19,674 nt of DNA from DASVWH01 sp036389715. Lineage in GTDB: Bacteria; Acidobacteriota; Blastocatellia; Pyrinomonadales; Pyrinomonadaceae. The notes beneath the pieces are model-generated. The model was not told where the DNA came from. It worked only from the letters and a program-made list of their open reading frames with translations, and ran no database searches. Below are positions 13,721-19,674 of this stretch, in pieces (within the stretch, counting starts at the first letter, position 1; every line of letters starts with the position of its first letter). The DNA lies in contig DASVWH010000238.1 in NCBI GenBank assembly GCA_036389715.1, positions 1 through 19,674 of the forward strand, given 5' to 3'. The position numbers were made by a program, and so were the translations under genes.

Positions 13721-13800
13721 GTAATGAGTAATGAGTAATGAGTGATGAGTGATGAGTTGAAGACTTGTTACTCATCACTCATCACTCATTACTCATCACT
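13721..13800. repeat. Heptamer repeats forming a 30-bp hairpin between ctaB and subunit II
   Basis: The left arm is GTAATGA three times, then GTGATGA twice (13721-13755). The right arm is the complement of mixed copies of the same heptamer. Positions 13728-13757 pair with 13770-13799 at 29 of 30 bases around a 12-base loop. The ctaB stop codon (13796-13798) lies inside the stem, and the hairpin ends 4 bases before the AGGAGG of the subunit II gene. Seven-base units keep all frames open, which explains the spurious peptides here. A role in mRNA processing or in setting subunit II yield is inference. Confidence 0.85.
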
Positions 13801-14719
13801 GATTCAATACCATCAGGACAAAGAGCAGCGGCAAATAGATCACTGAAGCGAGCAAGAGACGGCGCGCGTGCTGCCTGGATTTCGAGAGCGCCGCGGAAAT
13901 ACTGCTGTAGAGGAAAAGCAGGCCGAGCACGATTGCGCCGTAGAAATAGACCCGGCCGGAAAGTCCGACCAGCGTCGGCAGCATGCTGACGGGCAACAGC
14001 ATCAGGGTGAAAACGACGATCTGCTGGCTCGTGATGCGTCCCTCCGGCTCGACGACCGGCAGCATCACGATGCCCGCGCGCCCGTAGTCTTCCCTGTACA
14101 TCCAGGCGATGGCCAGAAAGTGCGGGAACTGCCAGAGAAACAGGATCGCAAAGAGCACCCAGCCGCCCGTGCTGACCTCGTTGGCGGCCGCCGTCCATCC
14201 CATCAGGGGCGGCATCGCGCCCGGGAATGCGCCGACCACGGTCGAGAGCGTCGTCCGCGTCTTGAGCGGCGTGTACATCAACAGGTAGCCCGTGATGACC
14301 CCGACGCCCAGCATCGCCGTCAGCGGATTGACCAGCAGCGCCAGGTAGACCTCTGCGATGACGGTCAGGCCCGCGCCGAAAATGAAGGCTTCGAGGGGAA
14401 CGAGCTTGCCCGAAGGCAGTGGCCGCGTGGACGTGCGCCGCATCAGGCCGTCCAGCTCGCGCTCCATGTACTGGTTCAAAGTCGCTATTCCCGAAGAGAG
14501 CAGCGCGATGCCGATCATCGCATGCGCGAACCTGACATAGTCCACGCCGCTGTTCGCGCCCAGACAAAATCCGGCCGCCGCCGTCAGGACGATCAGAAAA
14601 GTAATGCGGGGCTTGGTCAGCTCCAGGTAAGCCGCCAGCTTCTCTCTGAGCGTCAGCGGCACGCCCTGCGATTCGCCGACGCCGCCGCCCCCGCCAAGCT
14701 CTATTGCAACACTCTTCAT
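13796..14719 (-). CDS. ctaB: Protoheme IX farnesyltransferase (haem O synthase)
   Basis: A 307-residue UbiA-family prenyltransferase adding a farnesyl group to haem B to form haem O. Multi-helix membrane protein; the first helix begins TKPRITFLIVL. The metal/pyrophosphate site is N82-Q-Y-M-E86-R-E-L-D90 with the following RRTSTRPLPSG, and the second acidic loop is YREDYGRAGIVMLPV. Start at 14719 (weak Shine-Dalgarno, GAG) is preferred to 14857 because the extension overlaps the end of ctaA and lacks homology-like character. Its stop lies in a heptamer hairpin. It feeds CtaA just upstream. Confidence 0.96.
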   Translation of the reverse strand: MKSVAIELGGGGGVGESQGVPLTLREKLAAYLELTKPRITFLIVLTAAAGFCLGANSGVDYVRFAHAMIGIALLSSGIATLNQYMERELDGLMRRTSTRPLPSGKLVPLEAFIFGAGLTVIAEVYLALLVNPLTAMLGVGVITGYLLMYTPLKTRTTLSTVVGAFPGAMPPLMGWTAAANEVSTGGWVLFAILFLWQFPHFLAIAWMYREDYGRAGIVMLPVVEPEGRITSQQIVVFTLMLLPVSMLPTLVGLSGRVYFYGAIVLGLLFLYSSISAALSKSRQHARRLLLASVIYLPLLFVLMVLNQ

Positions 14720-14752
14720 GTATGAATCTCGAACTTCCAATTGCAACCCTTG

Positions 14753-14786
14753 ATTTGAAGATACCCGCTCGCCCCGGAGTTCAAAT
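14753..14786. repeat. Short inverted repeat in the ctaA-ctaB spacer
   Basis: ATTTGAA (14753-14759) and TTCAAAT (14780-14786) are exact complements around 20 bases. It is too short to be significant alone, but it is the third inverted repeat in three consecutive spacers here. Confidence 0.3.
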
Positions 14787-14804
14787 GAGCCCTTCCCGCC
14801 CGGT

Positions 14805-15764
14805 TCAGAGATCGGCCATCGCCTTGTGTCCCGTCGCGGGAGCATCCGCGCCGCCACGCCTGAGCGTGCGAGCAGGCCAACGCATCTCTGCCAGGAGACG
14901 AAACGCGCGCAGCGTGAGCACGATTGTCAGCGCAAAGACGAGGGCGCCGCAGGCGACGTGCGCGACCGTGATGCCGACCATCGGATTGCGCGGCTGCGGG
15001 GCGCTCGGCGAAGCCCTGCGGGCCAGAAACGCAGCCACCCCGAGGAGCAGCTGCAAGCCCAGCACGCCGCCTGCCAGGAGCGCGGGCTTGGTCAGATAAG
15101 TCTCGCCCCTGTAACGTTTAAAGACCGTCCAGAGCGTGCCGCCGAGAACCAGTGTGACCAGCAGCGCGCCGCCCATGTGGGTCAGCAAAAGGCCGGTTGG
15201 CAGATACTGGTCCCAGGTCGCCGAATGGCGCAGCGTCGCGCCGATGACCAGTTGCACGAGGATGGCAAGGGCCGTCCCCAGGCAGAGCAACGGCAGCGGC
15301 GAGCCCTCCTTTTCTTTCAGGCCGGGGCGCGGCTCCCGCCACCCGGGCGCGGTAAAGACGGAGAGGCTGACCATCATGCAGAGCACGAGCTGCGCGAGCG
15401 TCGCGTGCGCGGCCGAGACCGCCAGCGGGAGCATCAGCTTGACGGTCAGGCCGCCCAGCAGACCCTGTATGATGACGGCGCAGAGGGCGACCAATCCGAG
15501 GCGGCGAACCCAGGCGCGCTCCTCACGCTTCCAGAGCCAGATGTTGAGTCCGATGATGAGCAGCCCGACGCTCGTGGCAACCATCCGGTGGCCGTGCTCC
15601 CAGAAGAGATTGCCTTCCATCTCGGGAAAGACCTGCCCGTTCGAGAGCGGCCAATCGTTGGTCGCCAGCCCGGCGTCGTGGCTCGTGACGAGCGCGCCCG
15701 CCACGATCAGGAACAGAGTGGCACACGTCACGAAGACCGTGTAGCGATGAAGACCTTTATTCAT
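14805..15764 (-). CDS. ctaA: Haem A synthase (COX15/CtaA)
   Basis: A 319-residue membrane protein with about eight helices, which oxidises the methyl group of haem O to give haem A. The N-terminal half has E56-x-x-H59 (WEHGHRMVA) and H120; the C-terminal half has H196 (LTHMGGA) and H269 (VAHVACG). These are the four haem-ligand histidines plus the conserved acid. GALVTSHDAGLATNDWPL is the expected first loop. The start at 15764 gives the family N-terminus (NKGLHRY); no Shine-Dalgarno is visible and a hairpin occupies the leader four bases upstream. The 22-residue upstream extension to 15830 is repeat-derived. ctaB follows after 85 bases. Confidence 0.95.
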   Translation of the reverse strand: MNKGLHRYTVFVTCATLFLIVAGALVTSHDAGLATNDWPLSNGQVFPEMEGNLFWEHGHRMVATSVGLLIIGLNIWLWKREERAWVRRLGLVALCAVIIQGLLGGLTVKLMLPLAVSAAHATLAQLVLCMMVSLSVFTAPGWREPRPGLKEKEGSPLPLLCLGTALAILVQLVIGATLRHSATWDQYLPTGLLLTHMGGALLVTLVLGGTLWTVFKRYRGETYLTKPALLAGGVLGLQLLLGVAAFLARRASPSAPQPRNPMVGITVAHVACGALVFALTIVLTLRAFRLLAEMRWPARTLRRGGADAPATGHKAMADL

Positions 15765-15768
15765 ATTT

Positions 15769-15833
15769 GATTTACGTTTTGCGATTGCCAAGCGTGTCTC
15801 CAATTTATAGCTTTCAAACGCAAATCGCAAATC
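15769..15833. repeat. Imperfect inverted repeat in the ctaA leader
   Basis: Positions 15769-15787 pair with 15815-15833 at 16 of 19 bases with a 27-base loop. The outer arm holds two exact copies of the heptamer GCAAATC (15820-15833). The stem begins four bases upstream of the ctaA ATG and therefore covers the place where a ribosome-binding site would be. Regulation by hairpin is inference. Confidence 0.7.
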
Positions 15834-15855
15834 CCCCGAAGCGCGAGCGGCCCGC

Positions 15856-16779
15856 TCAATGCCTCATCAGCATCGGGATATCGAGCGCGGGCATCATCTC
15901 CAGCGATGTGCCGTTGGAGATGACGGCCGCCAGCTCTTCGGCGCTGAACGTAAAATCGGCGGCCGCGCTGCCCTTGGCCGTGACGGTGACCTGCATGGTC
16001 TTCTCCGTGCCTTTACCGCCGCCGCCCTTCTCCTGCCAGGCGGCAATCGTGTAGGTTCCCGGCGGCACGCCCTTAATCTCGAAGGTTCCATCCTCTTTGC
16101 TGACCGCGTAGAAGGGGTTCTTCATGACGGCGATGTAAGCCTTCATCCAGGGATGCTGGTTGCATTTGACCGGGACCAGAATCTCGGAGCGCTTGAAGGT
16201 GCGGATGATCGGCGGCGCGCCGCCCGGCTGCGACTCGTTCCACTCTTCATTGCCGCTCCCGGCCTTGGGCAGGGCGTGGATGTTGTGGCCGGTCGGGTCG
16301 CTGTTGAGAATTTTCAGCTTCTGGTTGGCCTGCATCCCGACCACATGCGGCACGTAGTGGCAGCCGTTCTGGTCCAGCACGGCCTCCGTCTCGGGCGTCG
16401 GAAAACTCAGAGTGCCGATCTTCTTATTGCCTTCGGTCAGCGTCCCGTCCTTGATATAGACGAAGACGTACTCCAGCTTCCCGTCCTTGGCGACGAGCGT
16501 CTCGGTGACGGCGTTCGGGTTCTTCGATTTGCAGTTGGCATCCTGCGACATGTCAATCGGCTGCGGCGACGGCGCGCTTCCAGTCAGGTTGACCTTGCCG
16601 GTAATCGTCCCCTCGTTGCCGCTCGGCTTGTAGGCGATACCGGCCGGAGCGCCCGCCCCGCCCTCTTCGGCCACATCGTCGTCATCATCATCCGAGCCTT
16701 TCTTACAGGCCATTCCGAACGCCAGCAGTGAAAGCATCAGTGCCAGGGCCAGACCAAAGCGGATTCGCTTGAATAACAT
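15856..16779 (-). CDS. Cupredoxin-like lipoprotein with a carboxypeptidase-regulatory-like domain
   Basis: A 307-residue protein. A lipoprotein-type signal ends FGMAC, with C25 as the likely lipidated residue, followed by an acidic run of aspartates. Residues 57-215 resemble a cupredoxin: H165/H168 (TGHNIH) with C206-N-Q-H209-P-W-M212 gives the His, Cys, His, Met set of a type 1 copper site. The additional C140-H141 and H145 (GCHYVPH) are a recognisable feature of this group. Residues 222-275 form a small beta domain (DGTFEIKGVPPGTYTIAAW), the carboxypeptidase regulatory-like fold. Start at 16779 has AAGGAG six bases upstream. It lies between the multihaem cytochrome and ctaA, so it may carry electrons to the oxidase (inference). 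Confidence 0.85.
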   Translation of the reverse strand: MLFKRIRFGLALALMLSLLAFGMACKKGSDDDDDDVAEEGGAGAPAGIAYKPSGNEGTITGKVNLTGSAPSPQPIDMSQDANCKSKNPNAVTETLVAKDGKLEYVFVYIKDGTLTEGNKKIGTLSFPTPETEAVLDQNGCHYVPHVVGMQANQKLKILNSDPTGHNIHALPKAGSGNEEWNESQPGGAPPIIRTFKRSEILVPVKCNQHPWMKAYIAVMKNPFYAVSKEDGTFEIKGVPPGTYTIAAWQEKGGGGKGTEKTMQVTVTAKGSAAADFTFSAEELAAVISNGTSLEMMPALDIPMLMRH

Positions 16780-16872
16780 TCCGTACTCCTTCAGTTGAAT
16801 AATCAAAGCACCGGTAAAATTACGGTTGAGCCATGCTTAAGCCTTTGAGCTACATAGTCTTAGCCCGTGCCG

Positions 16873-19674
16873 CTAATGCGCCGGGACGACCTTCGGAGAC
16901 GGGCCGGGAGGGCGCGCTCCGGCCGCTCTTTGAGCTTTCTGGGTGCCTCCCGCGCGCCTGCTCGCGTGGCCTTTAAGCGGCTGTTGCTGACGCCGCCGCC
17001 GAGACCTGCGCGCGTGCGCGGTCGAGGGCGTAGCTCCGGCGGGCTGCTGCTGCGCGGCGGGCTGCGCTTTCTCAGTCGGCGCGGGCGTCGTGCCGCCGGT
17101 CGAGGCAGGCGAAGATGACATCAAACGGCGCTGCTCGTCGGGCGTCATCAGGAACATATAGCGCACCAGCAGATCGGCGTGATCGCGGTGATAGTTATTG
17201 AAGGTCTCCGGCGTCGGGCCGTTGAAGACCATCCGGTCGCCCTCTTTCTTGAAGAGCCCGGAGGGCATCGCCGTGCCGGGGCTGATCTGCTGCGGGTCGA
17301 GCAGCCAGCGGTAGGTCCATTTCGGCTTGAGGCGCTCGCTGGCCAGCAGGAAGTTCGGGGCCGAGGCCGTCTTATCGTGTTCGGCTTCGCCCGTGATGTG
17401 ACACTTCAGGCACGGAGCGCCCTGCGAAGTGAAGAGAGAGCGCGCCAGCGACCGCTCTTCGTCCGTCAGCGGGTCCAACTGCTCCTTGATGTAGGGCTCC
17501 TGCTGCGAGGAGACGGCCATGAAGAAGCGAACCAGCGTCCGCAGCTCGTTGGGCGAGAAATTGAAGGTCGGCATGCGCGCCCTGAGATAAGTTCGCACGC
17601 CGTTGCGGTCCGACCCGGGCTGCGGGAGCAACTGCCCTTCGTGCGGCCCGGCGTTCGCCTGTCCCGCGGCGTTCTGATTGCCTACCTGCGCATTGCCCTG
17701 CACGCTGCCCTGTGCGTTGGCTTGAGCGCCGCCTTGCGTGCCGCCCTGTGTGTTGGCCTGCGGGCCGCCGCCCTGCTGCTGCTGGCCGTTCCCGCTGCCG
17801 GGAGTCTGCTGGTAGACGCTGCTGTTCGCGGCGGTCGGACCGTTACCGACGGTCTTATCGCTGCGCCCCGGCTCAGGCCCGCCCTTGGGGTCGGTCAGCG
17901 ATGGGTCGGTCAGGAAGCGGAGCAGCCAGTTCGGGTCAACGCGCGCGCCCTCGCTGGTCAGTCGCGGTGGCAGCTGGTCTTTCCAATCCGGGTCCTGGTA
18001 GAGCGGCAAGTCCATCAGGATGGAGCGCTGGCCGATCTGCACGCTGTGACAGCCCATACAATTGTATTTCTTGATGACCCACCAGCCATCCTGCACGGCC
18101 TTCTGCCTGTCGTCCGGGCTGTAGAAGAGGTCCTGCGGGACACTGGCCCCCTCGGAGCCGACGCTGCCGAGCAGGAAAGTCGTCAGCGCGTTCTTCCATT
18201 CGGGAGTCAGGAAGGGCTGCGGCATGCGCAGCCGGTCTTTGGGCTCCTTCTCCTTGCCCGTATCGTAAATCCAGGGCTTGGAGAGCTTGTGTTCGAAGAA
18301 GCCCTTATGGTTGTACCACTCTTCGCCCTGCTTGCCGGTCTCGGGGTCAATGCCCTGCTCGGCCTTGCCCGTCAGCATGGCGAAATCGAGGCGCTCGATG
18401 GGCGTGCTGCCTTCAGCCGTCAACTCCTTGCCGATGCGCTGCTCGTCCTCAAAGCCCTTGATCTCGTGACACCCGGCGCAGCCGTAGGTCTTGATAAGGG
18501 CCGCCCCCGTCTCCTTCAGGGCGGGGTTGTCCATGTAGGCCGAAGCGGCCGGGTCGCGGAAAGAGGTCTGCTGCCCGGAGAGAGAGAAGAGATAGCTGGC
18601 GATGTCGCGCGCGTCCGAAGCGGGCAGGCGGAAGTTGGGCATCACGGTCATGTTCTGGACCTGAAGCTCCGCGCCGTCGTTCGGGCACTTCGAGTGCAGC
18701 TCCGTGTCGAACAGGTAGGGCAGCCCCTTCTGCGCGTAGTCCTCGCGCGTCAGGTCGCGCTTCTCCTTCGGGCAGTAGGGGGCCCAGCGCTGGCGCGGGT
18801 TATAAATCCAGCGGACGATGTAATCGAAGTTGGCCTTCTCGCCGACGCGCGTCAGGTTCGCGGCAAAGTCTCCGCCGGTGCGCGCATCGCCTTCGCCGAT
18901 GGAGTGGCAGGCCAGGCAGCCGCGCGTCTCGAAGAGTTCCTTGCCGTGCGCGGTGTTGCCCTGGTCCATCTGCTGGTCGGGCACTTTGCCGTCAAAGGCG
19001 GACTGCCAGAGATAGGCGGCGATGGCCCTGCGCTCGTCGTCGGCGCGCGCGTCGCCGAGCATGTGCGCGTTGATGCGCCAGAAGGTCGGCATCTTCGTGC
19101 CCGGACGGAAAGACTGCGGGTCTTCGAGCCAGGCCGGAATCCATTCCTTGACCAGCTTGAGACGAACGTCCTTCAAGTTCGGCCCGACCTTCTTCTGGTC
19201 CTGCATCAGGTAGCGCGCCTGTATGTTGAGCTGGTCGAGCTGGGCCGCGATCAGGCTGTTGGCGACGCGCAGGCCCTCGGCATGAGCGGTCAATTCCTGC
19301 GCCTTGGCGTCGTCCGTGGCGTTGGCGACGGCGGCCTGCGCCTCCTTGGACTCGCGCTCGTTGGACTTGATCTTATCTTCCAACTGGCTGATGAGCTGGC
19401 GCGTGTTCGAGATGGCGTCGGTCTCGCGGTCGAAGCCTTCCGAGCGGTGACAGCCGACGCAGCCGCGATTCTGGAAGAGGTCTTTGCCGAGGTTGAGCGT
19501 CGGCGCGCCGTCCAGCACGCGGTCGGACGTATGACACTGCTGGCATCCGGCCTGGATATTCTCTTTGCCGTAGAGCGGGTGCAGCCAGAAGGGATTGAGC
19601 CCGTGCGCTTTCTCTATCGTCGTCGTCGCGCGGCCGTTGCCGCCGTGGCAGCTGGAACAGCCGAAGCGCTCCGG
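16873..19674 (-). CDS. Multihaem cytochrome c, large (5' end outside window)
   Basis: The frame is open to the window edge, so the 933 residues seen lack the N-terminus. Seven CxxCH haem sites occur: CSSCH (6-10), CQQCH (44-48), CVGCH (72-76), CLACH (253-257), CAGCH (399-403), CMGCH (539-543) and CLKCH (755-759), counted from the edge. The last five are each followed by an MP motif (KMPTFW, VMPNFR, RMPQPF, RMPTFN, AMPSGL) typical of a methionine sixth ligand in class I cytochrome domains. A charged coiled-coil-like helix lies at about 89-160 and a Gln/Gly/Ala/Asn-rich linker at about 624-677. An extra cysteine pair (YCPKEK, KCPNDG) sits near 301-331. The basic tail is low-complexity and may reflect a late frameshift. 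Probably a periplasmic electron carrier or conduit to the oxidase. Confidence 0.9.
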   Translation of the reverse strand, partial: PERFGCSSCHGGNGRATTTIEKAHGLNPFWLHPLYGKENIQAGCQQCHTSDRVLDGAPTLNLGKDLFQNRGCVGCHRSEGFDRETDAISNTRQLISQLEDKIKSNERESKEAQAAVANATDDAKAQELTAHAEGLRVANSLIAAQLDQLNIQARYLMQDQKKVGPNLKDVRLKLVKEWIPAWLEDPQSFRPGTKMPTFWRINAHMLGDARADDERRAIAAYLWQSAFDGKVPDQQMDQGNTAHGKELFETRGCLACHSIGEGDARTGGDFAANLTRVGEKANFDYIVRWIYNPRQRWAPYCPKEKRDLTREDYAQKGLPYLFDTELHSKCPNDGAELQVQNMTVMPNFRLPASDARDIASYLFSLSGQQTSFRDPAASAYMDNPALKETGAALIKTYGCAGCHEIKGFEDEQRIGKELTAEGSTPIERLDFAMLTGKAEQGIDPETGKQGEEWYNHKGFFEHKLSKPWIYDTGKEKEPKDRLRMPQPFLTPEWKNALTTFLLGSVGSEGASVPQDLFYSPDDRQKAVQDGWWVIKKYNCMGCHSVQIGQRSILMDLPLYQDPDWKDQLPPRLTSEGARVDPNWLLRFLTDPSLTDPKGGPEPGRSDKTVGNGPTAANSSVYQQTPGSGNGQQQQGGGPQANTQGGTQGGAQANAQGSVQGNAQVGNQNAAGQANAGPHEGQLLPQPGSDRNGVRTYLRARMPTFNFSPNELRTLVRFFMAVSSQQEPYIKEQLDPLTDEERSLARSLFTSQGAPCLKCHITGEAEHDKTASAPNFLLASERLKPKWTYRWLLDPQQISPGTAMPSGLFKKEGDRMVFNGPTPETFNNYHRDHADLLVRYMFLMTPDEQRRLMSSSPASTGGTTPAPTEKAQPAAQQQPAGATPSTAHARRSRRRRQQQPLKGHASRRAGGTQKAQRAAGARPPGPSPKVVPAH

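Noticed and set aside
13707..13778. Possible longer N-terminus of subunit II reading through the heptamers
   Set aside because: The AGGAGG at 13711-13716 fits the ATG at 13706, and the extension would be only translated repeat (SSLITHYSLL-type).
13721..13800. CRISPR-like array or tRNA-like hairpin
   Set aside because: Units are seven bases with no spacers, and no cloverleaf can be drawn; it is a simple inverted heptamer repeat.
14720..14857. 46-residue extension of CtaB
   Set aside because: Overlaps the ctaA 3' end and spacer repeat; the family start fits 14719.
16867..17118. Arg/Gly-rich plus-strand frame at the end of the multihaem gene
   Set aside because: Antisense to a proline/alanine linker and has no ribosome-binding site.
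1..19674. Mobile element, prophage, toxin-antitoxin or defence system
   Set aside because: No transposase, integrase, nuclease, helicase or matched terminal repeats were found; the gene set is respiratory and metabolic.

Overview
The window is about 20 kb of GC-rich bacterial DNA, packed with genes and mostly coding on the minus strand. The gene families and their order suggest a deep-branching Gram-negative aerobe, most likely an acidobacterium of the Blastocatellia type. The pointers are a giant multihaem cytochrome c, a cupredoxin-like lipoprotein, ctaA-ctaB-coxB-coxA, two tandem subunit III genes, subunit IV, a tiny CxxC membrane protein and DUF420. Heptamer repeats in the spacers fit this too. 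The taxonomic call is inference; no rRNA marker is present. There is no tRNA, rRNA, CRISPR array or insertion sequence.

Layout: (1) 43-4360 holds two divergently transcribed exported metallopeptidases, an M14 carboxypeptidase-like enzyme (-) and an M1 aminopeptidase (+). The M1 reading frame ends in a shortened HEAT-like tail that runs antisense into the next gene. (2) 4260-6074 is a minus-strand stress cluster: a glycine-zipper/general-stress-17M-like protein, a 22-codon ORF and a 55-residue membrane zinc-ribbon protein, linked by overlapping GGTTGA junctions, then a trans-aconitate methyltransferase-like enzyme. (3) 6234-6605 is a lone plus-strand ferredoxin with odd cysteine spacing, divergent from the stress cluster and overlapping tail to tail with the respiratory operon. 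(4) 19674 down to 6592 is one long minus-strand respiratory operon. It runs: multihaem cytochrome c (5' end outside the window), cupredoxin-like lipoprotein, haem A synthase, haem O synthase, oxidase subunits II, I, III, III and IV, a CxxC signal-anchored mini-protein, a zinc ribbon, a winged-helix-like protein, DUF420 and a membrane-anchored HEAT plus barrel-sandwich protein.

How the genes work together: subunits I-IV form an aa3-type (family A1) proton-pumping haem-copper oxidase; all haem, CuA, CuB, D-channel and K-channel residues I looked for are present. Subunit II has no fused cytochrome c, so the multihaem cytochrome and/or the copper lipoprotein are natural electron donors. CtaB and CtaA turn haem B into haem A for this enzyme, and DUF420 is related to an oxidase maturation factor. 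The four other small or unusual proteins at the distal end are candidates for undescribed biogenesis or regulatory factors. The three spacers around ctaA and ctaB each carry an inverted repeat, two of them long hairpins next to ribosome-binding regions, which suggests post-transcriptional tuning of haem synthesis relative to oxidase subunits.
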